Of a stretch of DNA of 64,000 nucleotides, positions 35,341-43,560 are shown in pieces (the stretch's first letter is position 1; the number at the start of each line of letters is the position of its first letter). The notes beneath the pieces are model-generated. The model worked only from the letters and a program-made list of their open reading frames with translations, was not told the origin of the DNA and ran no database searches. Source of the stretch: Gordonia mangrovi (lineage in GTDB: Bacteria; Actinomycetota; Actinomycetes; Mycobacteriales; Mycobacteriaceae). The position numbers were made by a program, and so were the translations under genes. The stretch covers positions 5,022,001 through 5,086,000 of the forward strand of contig NZ_CP102850.1 in the NCBI RefSeq assembly GCF_024734075.1, given 5' to 3'.

Positions 35341-35796
35341 ATGACCACATGGGAGGCGATCACCACAGCTGTCGGCATCGCGCTGCGAGGCGAGCGAGAA
35401 CGGGGTCGTGCCGAACTCCTGGCCTGCTGGTCTGCCACCGGGGAGTCCGAAGCTGGGCAGCGGTGCGTGATCGCGCACTATCTCGCTGACCTTCAATCCG
35501 ACCTCGCCGACGAAGTACTGTGGGACCAAAGGGCATTGGACGCGTACGCACGGATCCACGATGCGGAACTCGCGCCGGTCGGGATCGACGACGCCCGCGG
35601 GATGGCACCGAGCCTTCACCTGAACCTGGGGGACGGGTACCTCCGGCAGGGCCGGGTGGCGTTGGCGCGCGAGCACGCGGCGGCCGGGCGTACCCTGGCC
35701 GACCGCCTGCCCGACGACGGCTACGGAAGACTCATCCGCGAAGGCCTCGACCGGCTCAGCGCTCGTGTCGGCCAAACCGACAGCCCACACAGGTGA
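35341..35796 (+). CDS. Hypothetical helical (TPR-like) protein
   Basis: A 151-residue protein made almost wholly of helices, with pairs such as AGQRCVIAHYLADLQSDLADE and LHLNLGDGYLRQGRVALAREH that resemble tetratricopeptide units, the second fitting the TPR pattern best. It is most likely a small cytosolic binding protein. ATG at 35341. The 51-bp gap to the next gene on the same strand allows co-transcription. Function not known. Confidence 0.6.
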   Translation: MTTWEAITTAVGIALRGERERGRAELLACWSATGESEAGQRCVIAHYLADLQSDLADEVLWDQRALDAYARIHDAELAPVGIDDARGMAPSLHLNLGDGYLRQGRVALAREHAAAGRTLADRLPDDGYGRLIREGLDRLSARVGQTDSPHR

Positions 35797-35847
35797 TCCG
35801 GCCGCATTCAGCCCCGATCCGCGGCACAACGGCGCATAATCGGCACC

Positions 35848-36768
35848 GTGACGCCGCTGCAGCGCTACATTGCGGAAGAGATCGCGACCGATCACGCCGA
35901 CGGGTTGATGTCCCGGCGTGAAGCGCTACGTCGCTTGGGTCTGCTCGGAATGTCTGCGATCGGCGCGTCGTCCTTGCTCACCGCGTGTGGGGGAGGTGAC
36001 GACGAAACCGCGGCCACGAGTAGCGCGGCCACAGCCAAGCCATCTACCGCTGGTCCCGACTCCGACGCTCCGGGCATGGACACCGCCGTGTCCACCGAAG
36101 CGATCACCTGGGCGGGGCCGCGCGGCGAACTGCAGGGCGCGTGGGCCGACGCCGCGGACCCGCAGGGCGGTGTGCTGGTCATCCACGAGAACAAGGGGCT
36201 CAACGACTGGACTCGTTCCGTCGTCGGTCGGATCGCCGGCATCGGCTATTCAGCTCTGGCTGTGGACCTGCTGTCCGAGGAAGGCGGCACCGCGTCGTTC
36301 GACGACCCGGCGGCGGCCACCGCAGCACTGGGCAATGCGTCACCCGACAGGTTGATCGCCGACGTCCGGTCGGGCCTCGACGAGATCGCGCAGCGGTTAC
36401 GGGAAGCACCGCTCGCCGTCGTCGGCTTCTGCTTCGGCGGCGGGTTGACCTGGCAGTTGCTCGCGGCCGGCGAGCCGCGCATCGCCGCGGCCGTACCGTT
36501 CTACGGGCCCGCTCCCGACAACCCCGACTTCGCAGGGTCGCGGCAGGCTGCGGTGCTCGGCTTCTACGGCGCGAACGACGCCAGGGTCAACGCCACCCAG
36601 GCCACCGCCCAGCAGGCCCTCGAACAGGCCGGAATGGTCAACGAACTGGTGGTGGAACCCGACGCCGACCACGCGTTCTTCAATGACACCGGACAGCGCT
36701 ACGACCCGACCGCCGCGGCCGACGCGTGGCAGCGCTTGCAGGACTGGTTCGCCGAATACCTGAGGTGA
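35848..36768 (+). CDS. Exported dienelactone hydrolase family lipoprotein
   Basis: A 306-residue protein. A twin-arginine-like signal, SRREALRRLGLLGMSAIGAS, runs into the lipobox LLTAC near residues 43-47, followed by a polar Ser/Thr linker, so it is predicted to be a Tat-exported lipoprotein. The catalytic domain is a dienelactone hydrolase-like alpha/beta fold: GVLVIHENKGLNDW, then nucleophile elbow VGFCFGGGL with cysteine as nucleophile, then FYGANDARVN with the aspartate, and DADHAFFND with the histidine. The triad is complete. GTG start at 35848. Natural substrate unknown. Confidence 0.88.
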   Translation: MTPLQRYIAEEIATDHADGLMSRREALRRLGLLGMSAIGASSLLTACGGGDDETAATSSAATAKPSTAGPDSDAPGMDTAVSTEAITWAGPRGELQGAWADAADPQGGVLVIHENKGLNDWTRSVVGRIAGIGYSALAVDLLSEEGGTASFDDPAAATAALGNASPDRLIADVRSGLDEIAQRLREAPLAVVGFCFGGGLTWQLLAAGEPRIAAAVPFYGPAPDNPDFAGSRQAAVLGFYGANDARVNATQATAQQALEQAGMVNELVVEPDADHAFFNDTGQRYDPTAAADAWQRLQDWFAEYLR

Positions 36769-36799
36769 GTGGTCTCGGCACAGCCGTCGACGTCCCGGC

Positions 36800-36831
36800 C
36801 ACCATGTTCGCACACGTGTGCGAACATGGTG
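36800..36831. promoter_or_regulatory. 32-bp perfect palindrome at the start of the DUF6319 gene
   Basis: Two 16-base arms meet without a spacer at 36815/36816; the centre reads CGCACACGTGTGCG and the outer parts ACCATGTTCG / CGAACATGGT. It ends at or just before the probable GTG start, where a ribosome-binding site would be expected, and none is present. It is probably an operator, or the mRNA is leaderless. Confidence 0.7.
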
Positions 36832-36833
36832 TG

Positions 36834-37574
36834 GTGACTTCGCGCAGCAAAACCGGACTGACCGCCGACGACCTCGAATCGCTGTCCGCGGGTCTCGCCG
36901 CGGGCAAGCGGGTGACTGTCTACCTCCGCGACCCGATGCCTGCCCTCGGTCTCGAGGCCGGAGTATCGGCGAGGGTGGTGTCCATCGACGGGACCACGGT
37001 AATCGCGAGCCCGAAGGGCGTGGATGATCAGTTGCCGTTCGAAGCCGACGAACTGCATCGGACTCGAGCCGCGGCAGTATCTGCCACCGCACCGCGGACC
37101 CGCGCGTCGTCATCGGGCCCCACAACTGCACCACCAGCGAAGTCACCACGACGCCCACCGGGCGCGGTGAAGCAGTCAGAGTCGGCGCCTCCGAAAATGC
37201 CCCGCCAGCCGGCGCCGCCCGCAGCCGCGAAGACGACGCGACGTGGCAAGCCGGGAACAGCAGCCGTCAGCGTCACCGTGACGTCGGTAGATGCGACCAC
37301 CTGGAAGGTATCGGTGATGCACGGCACCAAGAGGTCGGGCAAGGCCACCGAGGTGACGGCCGATCGGGTGGCTCGCGCCATGCGCGAGCTCGGCGACACC
37401 ACCGCGATCGCGGCGGTGGATGGCGTGATCGAGTCGGCACGCGCGGCGGCGCAGAAACGAATCGAGGAGCTCAACGACGAACTCGAGAATGCGCGCGCAG
37501 CGTTGGCTCAGCTCGACGATCGACTCGGCGGCAGCGGCGCCACCACCCGTACAGGTACTGACCGGCCTGGTTGA
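36834..37574 (+). CDS. DUF6319-like protein
   Basis: About 246 residues. The N-terminus, SRSKTGLTADDLESLSAGLA then GKRVTVYLRDPMPALGL, and QLPFEADEL resemble the actinobacterial DUF6319 family. A proline- and alanine-rich basic linker (residues about 85-140) leads to a second folded part, VTVTSVDATTWKVSVMHGTKRSGKATEV, and a C-terminal coiled coil ARAAAQKRIEELNDELENA. No enzyme motif. The start is uncertain: GTG at 36831 or 36834, both directly after a 32-bp palindrome and without a ribosome-binding site. DNA binding via the basic linker is possible. Confidence 0.65.
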   Translation: MTSRSKTGLTADDLESLSAGLAAGKRVTVYLRDPMPALGLEAGVSARVVSIDGTTVIASPKGVDDQLPFEADELHRTRAAAVSATAPRTRASSSGPTTAPPAKSPRRPPGAVKQSESAPPKMPRQPAPPAAAKTTRRGKPGTAAVSVTVTSVDATTWKVSVMHGTKRSGKATEVTADRVARAMRELGDTTAIAAVDGVIESARAAAQKRIEELNDELENARAALAQLDDRLGGSGATTRTGTDRPG

Positions 37575-38001
37575 GAAGGCGCGATCCGCGGTAGCGCCTC
37601 CGGCACCTTCGTCAGCGAACTGTTGTCGCACAACCACATCGGGCCAGAGACCCGTTGATGGAGAGTGCACGCAGTCATTCAGACCAATGAATCGGTCATT
37701 CCCACCCGAGAGACTCTGCAACGAATGAATACCATTGCTGCGGAATCGAACTCCACTACGCCGGTCGCCCGACTCCGCCCCACTCGACGTGCTGATCGAG
37801 CCGGAGACGGTCATACGTCCTGCGCTGCACGCGAGATTCGTCTAGCGTTCGAGTCGACAGATGCACAGCTGCTTTGGCGGGTTGGACCGGCACACGAATT
37901 TGTGTGCACCGCTACTCGGTCTGTTGCGCCGTCTGCGCTTGGGACGGTGTCGGTCGACGGAGACTTCGCACTCGCCGGAGACGATTCGGTCGGGAGAGTT
38001 C
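37575..38001. other. 427-bp region without a convincing gene
   Basis: Upstream of a broken small secreted-protein gene. Weak open frames here do not resemble any family. CGGGAGAG at 37991-37998 may be the ribosome-binding site of the pseudogene. Confidence 0.35.
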
Positions 38002-38407
38002 ATGTTCAGAGCCAGAGCACGTCGTCGAAATACAGTCGTCGCAACGGCGTCGGCGCTTGCCGCCGCCATAGTCCTCGCCGCGGTCACCATGGCGCAGGAA
38101 CCGCAACCGCAGCGGTGACCAACTTCTCCATCCTCTCGTCGCCGGGCGGCAGCTTCGGCACCAGTTGCAGCTACGAACTGACTGCGCTGACCTCCACCGA
38201 CGAGGCCGATGTCTATTTCTACGATGACGGCGATCTGATCGGCTCCGGCGGTGTCACGCCGCGCGACGGAGTGGCAACAATCGACTGGACCCCGCAGACC
38301 CAGGTACACACATCCTCAACGCTTTCCAGAGCGGTGTACCGGGATTGCCGCTTCCGGTGCAGGTGACCCAAGGGCTGAACCTCGGCAGTGTCTGCTTTGG
38401 ACTATGA
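38002..38407 (+). pseudogene. Frameshifted small secreted protein, paralogue of the next gene
   Basis: Three frames joined end to end reproduce a full-length copy of the downstream protein. First an ATG at 38002 with a signal peptide (VVATASALAAAIVLAAVTMA), then from about 38090 a second frame with GGSFGTSCSYELTALTSTDE and GVATIDWTPQTQ, and from 38312 a third frame ending VQVTQGLNLGSVCFGL at 38407. The paralogue has the matching GTFGTNCTYTLTAQVDT and LDLGSSCLVL. Two single-base shifts, near 38090 and 38305, therefore break it. The mature part looks like a small Ig-like domain with two cysteines. Confidence 0.75.
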
Positions 38408-38462
38408 CGTGTTCACCGGCGGACACCCAGGTCCGGGAAGTCATCGAGGAGAGGGAAAGCAC

Positions 38463-38855
38463 ATGATGCCGTGGCACCTTCATCGTCTCGTCATGGTTGC
38501 GACGGCGCTTGCCGCCGCCTGCATCATCGGCGCCGTCAACCCGGCGTCGGCGGGTGCGGCCACAACCAGTCTTGCTGCTGCCCCCGGACCCGAAGGAACC
38601 TTCGGCACCAACTGCACGTACACACTCACCGCGCAGGTGGATACTGCCTCGCCCGTCATGGTGCACTTTTACGATGAGACGAGCTTGATCGGCAGCGCGA
38701 CAGCCCGCGTACTCGCTGCCACGGTTGAGTGGACGCCGACCAGTACGGGCGAACACCAGTTGCGTGCGTATCAGGAGGGTTCAGGTCACAGCGAGTTCCT
38801 GACCGTGGACGTGCGTCAGGGCCTCGATCTCGGCAGCTCGTGCCTCGTGCTCTGA
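38463..38855 (+). CDS. Small secreted Ig-like protein with two cysteines
   Basis: A 130-residue precursor. Signal peptide LVMVATALAAACIIGAVNPASAG (cut here for length, residues 8-30) is followed by a mature domain of about 95 residues with an Ig-like beta pattern: NCTYTLTAQVDTASPVMVHF, LIGSATARVLAATVEWTP, GEHQLRAYQEGSG, and a final LDLGSSCLVL. The two cysteines, one early and one at the end, probably form a disulfide. GGAGAGG at 38448-38454 lies 8 bases before the ATG. It lies immediately after its frameshifted paralogue. Cell-surface or secreted; ligand unknown. Confidence 0.7.
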   Translation: MMPWHLHRLVMVATALAAACIIGAVNPASAGAATTSLAAAPGPEGTFGTNCTYTLTAQVDTASPVMVHFYDETSLIGSATARVLAATVEWTPTSTGEHQLRAYQEGSGHSEFLTVDVRQGLDLGSSCLVL

Positions 38856-38890
38856 GTTACTCCGGGTGACAGTGCTACCGCGACGCGACC

Positions 38891-39514
38891 TCAGGCCGGC
38901 GCAAGTGCACGCTTGGCCTTCTCCAACGCGGCGAGCGTCCGCAGCACGGATTCACGTTTCGCGGTCAGATCGGACACTTTGGCCTTGCCGCTGAGACCGG
39001 ATTCCTTCTGTGCGACCGCGAGGCGTTCCTCGATGTCTGTGAGCTGCGCCAGCAGGCGCTGCGCCCGGCTCGCGAGCTCGTCGTGGTCGGGGCGGGAGAC
39101 GTCTGCGGGGCGAGCCGCTCCCGACCTGGCAGTCTGCGTCTTGCCGGCAGCCGCCTTGGCCTCGGCTTTCGCGGCGGTGGACGCGGGTCGGGCGGCGGGG
39201 GCACGCTGTCCGGACCGCGATGTACGGCGCGGCGGCCTGTGTGTGCGGATGCGGGTGAGTTCCGCCGACGCCTCGCGCGCCGCGACACGATGCTCGCGCT
39301 CTTCGTCGTCGTCGGACTCCACGGACCCACCCAGAGGTCGCAGACCATAGAAGCCGACGAATTCGCGTGCCTCCGAGATCGCCTGTTCCGCGGCGCGGCA
39401 GCGCCCGCACCGCGGTTCGTTGCGGAACTCCGCGACGTCCTGGTCGGACGAGCACCACACGCATTTCACCGGAGTGACGTCGGTCATGACAGCATCGGCA
39501 GCGAGAGAAGTCAC
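38891..39514 (-). CDS. Zinc-ribbon hypothetical protein with C-terminal coiled coil
   Basis: A 207-residue protein. Near the N-terminus a four-cysteine zinc ribbon is seen, CVWCSSD with CGRCR 18 residues later. A basic, alanine-rich linker (RTHRPPRRTSRSGQRAPAAR) leads to a predicted coiled coil, HDELASRAQRLLAQLTDIEE and SVLRTLAALEKAKRALAPA. GTG at 39514 is the first start; ATG at 39487 is an alternative, and no ribosome-binding site decides. Family not recognised; a nucleic-acid-binding role is suggested by the ribbon and basic linker. Confidence 0.62.
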   Translation of the reverse strand: MTSLAADAVMTDVTPVKCVWCSSDQDVAEFRNEPRCGRCRAAEQAISEAREFVGFYGLRPLGGSVESDDDEEREHRVAAREASAELTRIRTHRPPRRTSRSGQRAPAARPASTAAKAEAKAAAGKTQTARSGAARPADVSRPDHDELASRAQRLLAQLTDIEERLAVAQKESGLSGKAKVSDLTAKRESVLRTLAALEKAKRALAPA

Positions 39515-39668
39515 GGGTGAAGAGACTACGACACAGAGGTTTTCACCTCACAATCGGGTTCACTTCGCCCCGTCGTGCGAGAATTGAAAGGTCGAGTTCG
39601 TGTCGAGGCCACAGTGAGATTTTCCTGCAGACCGCGGGCAAGGAGTCGACGATGAGGAAGGACGACTG

Positions 39669-40007
39669 ATGCGCGCCACTGATCATGTCGACGGCGTCGA
39701 GGTGTTGTGGCGCCCTGGTTGCGCCTTCTGTGCGCGACTGCGCAGAGGTCTGCGCCGGCACAACATCTCGACCACTGAACTCAACATCTGGGACGACGAG
39801 AACGCCGCCGCACGCGTCCGCAACGTCACCGGCGGCGACGAGACGGTGCCGACAGTGTTTGTCGGGTCGGTTGCCATGGTCAATCCGAGTGTGCGACAGG
39901 TTGTCGCCGCTATCGAATCGGAGTTTCCCGATCGCGCACGCGAGTTCCTCGGTGACCGAGACACGACGCGGCGGTCGTGGTGGTCACGTCTGCGATGGCG
40001 CAGCTAG
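39669..40007 (+). CDS. Glutaredoxin-like (mycoredoxin-type) protein
   Basis: A 112-residue thioredoxin-fold protein. EVLWRPGCAFCARLRRGL carries the CxxC active site (CAFC), and DETVPTVFVGSVAMVNPS carries the cis-proline loop TVP typical of glutaredoxins. About 30 extra residues, basic and tryptophan-rich, follow the fold. Actinobacteria lack glutathione and use mycothiol, so a mycoredoxin-like role in reducing mixed disulfides is likely. GAGGAAGG precedes the ATG at 39669. Monocistronic. Confidence 0.85.
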   Translation: MRATDHVDGVEVLWRPGCAFCARLRRGLRRHNISTTELNIWDDENAAARVRNVTGGDETVPTVFVGSVAMVNPSVRQVVAAIESEFPDRAREFLGDRDTTRRSWWSRLRWRS

Positions 40008-40049
40008 TGCCCGATCCGATGAGGTGAGCCGCCTGTGCGCGGCGATCGA

Positions 40050-40952
40050 TCAGGGCCCGGACCCACCCGCTGCGCATTCCCGGTAGGTCACCACCAGCGG
40101 GGCATGATCGGACAGACGGTCGGCCGGCGACGGTTCCTTGTCCACCACGACCTCGATCGCGCGGCGCGCGAGATCGGGTGTCGCGAGTTGGTGGTCCACG
40201 CGCCAACCCACATCCTTGGTGAACGACTGTCCCGCCCAGCTCCACCATGTCAGCGGCCCGGCATGATCTCCGTGCACCCGCCTCACGACGTCGATGAGCC
40301 GTCGCCGACCGAGGATCGCATCGAACCAGTCGCGGTCTTCGGGGAGGAATCCGTCCATGGTGCGGGCGGCGCGCCAGTTCGTCACGTCGTGCTGTGTGTG
40401 GGCGATGTTGAGGTCGCCGGCGAGGAGGAATTCACGCCCAGCGCGTAGGGCCGCGACACGGTTCCGATTGAGTTCGCGGGCGAAGGACGTGAGGAATCGC
40501 TGTTTGCGCTCGTACTTTGCGCCGCCGTCCGGCTGATCTCGCATTGTTCCCCGACGTTGACGCTCCGCGGGTAATCCGCCCTTGGGCAGGTAGAGGCAGG
40601 CGACGGTCACGGGTCTGTCGGCGAGGTCGACCTCGAGGTAGCGGCCGTGAGTGGCAAACTCGCGGAGCCCGCGTGCTCGCGGTGGGTGCGTCACCCACGT
40701 GCGCACAGCCACGGGAGGCAGTCGTGTGAGCACGGCAACACCGTTGCGACCGGCCACCGATCCGACGTCTGCCGCCACCGAGTAACCCGGAAAGTCACCG
40801 AGCTCACCCGCAGGACAACGCAACTCCTGAATCGCGACGATATCGGCGGACCGCTCCGTCAGCCAGCGATCGAAGCCACGACGACGCGCCGCCCGGATCC
40901 CGTTGACGTTGAACGAAACGACCGTGAACGAATCGATGCCTGCGGAACCCAC
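40050..40952 (-). CDS. xth: Exodeoxyribonuclease III / AP endonuclease
   Basis: About 300 residues of the exonuclease III (endonuclease/exonuclease/phosphatase) fold: VVSFNVNGIRAARRRGFD (metal-binding asparagine), ADIVAIQELRCP (metal-binding glutamate), GRNGVAVLTR, FLLAGDLNIAHTQHD (catalytic aspartate and asparagine), WWSWAGQSF, WRVDHQLATP and LSDHAPLVV (catalytic histidine). All catalytic motifs are intact. It repairs abasic sites and 3' blocks. The frame continues upstream to 41138, but similarity begins just after GTG at 40952. Confidence 0.92.
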   Translation of the reverse strand: MGSAGIDSFTVVSFNVNGIRAARRRGFDRWLTERSADIVAIQELRCPAGELGDFPGYSVAADVGSVAGRNGVAVLTRLPPVAVRTWVTHPPRARGLREFATHGRYLEVDLADRPVTVACLYLPKGGLPAERQRRGTMRDQPDGGAKYERKQRFLTSFARELNRNRVAALRAGREFLLAGDLNIAHTQHDVTNWRAARTMDGFLPEDRDWFDAILGRRRLIDVVRRVHGDHAGPLTWWSWAGQSFTKDVGWRVDHQLATPDLARRAIEVVVDKEPSPADRLSDHAPLVVTYRECAAGGSGP

Positions 40953-41334
40953 AACGACACTGTGCCGGATTGGTAGGAGAGCCGGACGCCGGGGTCGAAC
41001 ATCACGACGGGCCACGTCGATGGGCGCTTCGCACATCGAACTGTCGGCACGTGGTCTGACGTCCACGACTTCGGACCATCCTGCTACGACGATGTCAGTC
41101 GCTGATCCGCAATCGGCAGTTCGATGGATCTCGGTCAATCCCTTCGATCCACAGTCACGCCCACGTCACTGTGGTAGTTGTGAGTCATCGGGGGTTTCAG
41201 CTCCGGATTGCACGAGGACATCTCCACCGACAGTGCTCCGTCGGTTGCTCAAAGATGTTCCCGGGCAATCCTTTGGAGAATCGCAGGCTGCCGGTGATGC
41301 ACGCGCAATCGCTCATTGTTCAGAAAGGCATCCC
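40953..41334. other. 380-bp intergenic region
   Basis: Upstream of exonuclease III and before a tiny candidate gene. Apart from AGAAAGG (41322-41328), the ribosome-binding site of that small frame, nothing clear is seen. Confidence 0.35.
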
Positions 41335-41433
41335 ATGCTTATCGCTATTGTTGAGGCGATCAGAGACCTTCACATCGGCGCCTATGATCTGCTACTCGCG
41401 CTCCTTTCCACGGGTAGCGCCGGCAGCAGCTAG
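41335..41433 (+). CDS. Candidate 32-residue hydrophobic small protein
   Basis: An ATG at 41335 follows AGAAAGG with a 6-base gap and opens a 32-codon frame with a hydrophobic, amphipathic centre: LIAIVEAIRDLHIGAYDLLL, ending STGSAGSS. It is too short for most gene finders. The good ribosome-binding site and the clean membrane-like helix argue for a real small membrane peptide, but there is no homology evidence. It lies 39 bp from the end of selO on the opposite strand. Confidence 0.4.
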   Translation: MLIAIVEAIRDLHIGAYDLLLALLSTGSAGSS

Positions 41434-41472
41434 CCGGCCGTGCCGAGCCAAATACTCGGTTCGCGTACCACG

Positions 41473-42981
41473 TCAGGTCCCGCAGAAGGTCTGGAAACTG
41501 TCATTGAAGGACGCCGGGGCGGGCGCACCGAAGTGCGCCCACTCGCTGCGCGGCTCGTACGGATGCGTGACAGCGTCCATCAAGCGCTCGTACGGCGTCA
41601 GGTCGCCGTCGGTGGCGGCACGCAAGGCGAAATCCACTTGGTGGTTACGCGGGATGTAGAGCGGATTGACGCGATCCATCGCCGCGGCTGTTTGAGCTGG
41701 ATCGCGCCCGAGGCGATCGAGAGTTCCATGCCAGCGGCGCAGCCAGGGGTCGGTGTGCTCTCGGGGGATGGCGTCGGCCAGCGCTGTCGGGTCGCCGCGG
41801 AGCTCGGCCGCGAGTGCCCGGAAGGTTCCCGTCCAGTCGGCACGGTGAGCGGCCATCAGGGTCACCAGGTCGTCGACGAGTTCTGGCTCGCCGAAGGTGT
41901 CGGTCAGCCCGATCTTCCTCGCCATCCCGGCGAGGAAGTGCTGCTGGTACCGGGTGTCGAAAGTGGACAGTGCCGCGGTCATCACGGCGATCGCCTCGTC
42001 CGCCGTCGGACCGACCAGCGGGAGTAGCGTTTCGGCGAGACGCGCCAGGTTCCACTTCAGCACGTCGGACTGATTGGCGAAGGCGTAGCGCCCACCATGA
42101 TCGATGGAGCTGAAGACCGCGGCCGGGTCGAACGCGTCGAGGAAGGCGCACGGACCATAGTCGATGGTTTCACCGGAGATGGTGGTGTTGTCGGTGTTCA
42201 TGACGCCATGGACGAACCCGACCAGCATCCAGTCGGCGACGAGTGCCGCCTGCCGCTCGAGCACCGCCTCGAAGAACGCGAGGTATCGGTTGCGACTTCC
42301 GTTGGGTGCGAGCCCGGCGAGATCCGGGTAGTGGCGACTGATCGCGTAGTCGGACAATGGCTGGACCAGCTCGGTGTTGCGGGCCGCGAGCTCGAAGGTT
42401 CCCACGCGAAGGTGGCTGGCAGCCACTCGGGTGAGGACGGCGCCGGGTTCGAGGCGCTCGCGGCGGACGTCTCGTCCGGTCGCGACGACCGCGAGCGAAC
42501 GGGTCGTGGGGATACCCAACGCATGCATCGCCTCGCTCACCAGGTACTCGCGAAGCATCGGACCGACCACTGCGAAACCATCACCGCCACGCGAGAACGG
42601 TGTCGGACCAGAACCCTTGAGCTGCACGTCGACTCGATGACCGTTCATGTCGACAAGTTCACCGAGAAGCAACGCACGACCGTCACCGAGCAGCGGCGCG
42701 TAGTTGCCGAACTGGTGGCCCGAGTAAGCAGTGGCCACCGGATCGGCGCCCGCTGGAGCCGCCGCACCCGACAGGAGTGCGATGCCGTCTTCTGCACGCA
42801 GCGCTGCCGCGTCCAACCCCAAGGTCTCGGCCAATTCCTCGTTCAGCACCAGCAGCCGCGGATCGGGCACGTCGGCGCCCTTCCACGCCACGGTCAGCGG
42901 CGACAGTTCATCGGCGAACGTGCGCTCGAAGCCGGTGATCGCGGGGCTCGTGCGGGTGGGGGAGTCGGGACCTGCAGACAC
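41473..42981 (-). CDS. selO: Protein adenylyltransferase SelO (YdiU)
   Basis: A 502-residue pseudokinase-fold enzyme that AMPylates proteins during redox stress. Landmarks: AYSGHQFGNYAPLLGDGRA, then VQLKGSGPTPFSRGGDG (nucleotide-binding), LREYLVSEAMHALGIPTTRS, then LVGFVHGVMNTDNTTISG (metal-binding DN), IDYGPCAFLDAFDP, and the terminal FQTFCGT, whose cysteine is the redox switch residue. All are present. The frame runs upstream to 43329, but homology starts at GTG 42981. It is divergent from the XRE-MNT/HepT module. Confidence 0.92.
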   Translation of the reverse strand: MSAGPDSPTRTSPAITGFERTFADELSPLTVAWKGADVPDPRLLVLNEELAETLGLDAAALRAEDGIALLSGAAAPAGADPVATAYSGHQFGNYAPLLGDGRALLLGELVDMNGHRVDVQLKGSGPTPFSRGGDGFAVVGPMLREYLVSEAMHALGIPTTRSLAVVATGRDVRRERLEPGAVLTRVAASHLRVGTFELAARNTELVQPLSDYAISRHYPDLAGLAPNGSRNRYLAFFEAVLERQAALVADWMLVGFVHGVMNTDNTTISGETIDYGPCAFLDAFDPAAVFSSIDHGGRYAFANQSDVLKWNLARLAETLLPLVGPTADEAIAVMTAALSTFDTRYQQHFLAGMARKIGLTDTFGEPELVDDLVTLMAAHRADWTGTFRALAAELRGDPTALADAIPREHTDPWLRRWHGTLDRLGRDPAQTAAAMDRVNPLYIPRNHQVDFALRAATDGDLTPYERLMDAVTHPYEPRSEWAHFGAPAPASFNDSFQTFCGT

Positions 42982-43069
42982 CGTTCCAGGGTAACCACAG
43001 GTTTTCGCACCGCTCTGATCAGCAGTGTCCCCATTGTCGGCGAGCGCCGGCCGCAAGTCAGCGAACCGG

Positions 43070-43101
43070 ACGACGATATACCAAGAGTGGTATATCGTCG
43101 T
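43070..43101. promoter_or_regulatory. 14-4-14 perfect operator of the XRE-MNT/HepT module
   Basis: Arms ACGACGATATACCA (43070-43083) and TGGTATATCGTCGT (43088-43101) are exact reverse complements around a 4-base spacer, ending 3 bp before the antitoxin ATG. The antitoxin carries an XRE helix-turn-helix, so this is the expected autoregulatory site. Confidence 0.85.
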
Positions 43102-43104
43102 GTT

Positions 43105-43560
43105 ATGGATGCCGCCGAATTCAGTAGCCGACGGCAGCGCGCCGGCATGACACAGTCGCAATTGGCTATTGCATGCGGGATCGCGCAACCCCACATATCC
43201 GCGTACGAGAGCGGCGGGCGGACGATAACCCCAGATGTAGCCAATCGCGTCGAGGCGGCCACCAGGCAGCGTCCAACGGTTCTGCTCCGCCGGTATCGCA
43301 ACGAGATCCGTGACCTGGTCAGCGCCCACCGAGGCTCGAATGTCCGGGTGTTCGGTAGCGCCGCAAGGGGTATCGACACGCTTGACAGTGACCTCGATCT
43401 ACTCGTCACGTTCCTTCCGGACACGCACCTTGGCGAAGTGGGCGTCTTGATGTCCGAACTCAGCGACCTGCTCGGCATTGACGTCGATGTGGTCAGCGAA
43501 GGCGCGCTCGTTGATGATCGCTTTTCCCGGCGTGTGCTCAGCGACGCGGTACCTCTGTGA
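43105..43560 (+). CDS. mntA: MNT nucleotidyltransferase antitoxin with N-terminal XRE domain
   Basis: A 151-residue fusion. Residues 1-55 form an XRE-type helix-turn-helix (FSSRRQRAGMTQSQLAIACG, PHISAYESGGRTITPD). Residues 65-151 form a minimal nucleotidyltransferase with FGSAARGIDTLDSDLDLLV, the GSx10DxD metal-binding motif. MNT antitoxins neutralise HepT RNases by transferring AMP to the toxin. The attached DNA-binding domain can account for autoregulation, matching the large palindrome just upstream. The stop overlaps the hepT start (ATGA). Confidence 0.9.
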   Translation: MDAAEFSSRRQRAGMTQSQLAIACGIAQPHISAYESGGRTITPDVANRVEAATRQRPTVLLRRYRNEIRDLVSAHRGSNVRVFGSAARGIDTLDSDLDLLVTFLPDTHLGEVGVLMSELSDLLGIDVDVVSEGALVDDRFSRRVLSDAVPL

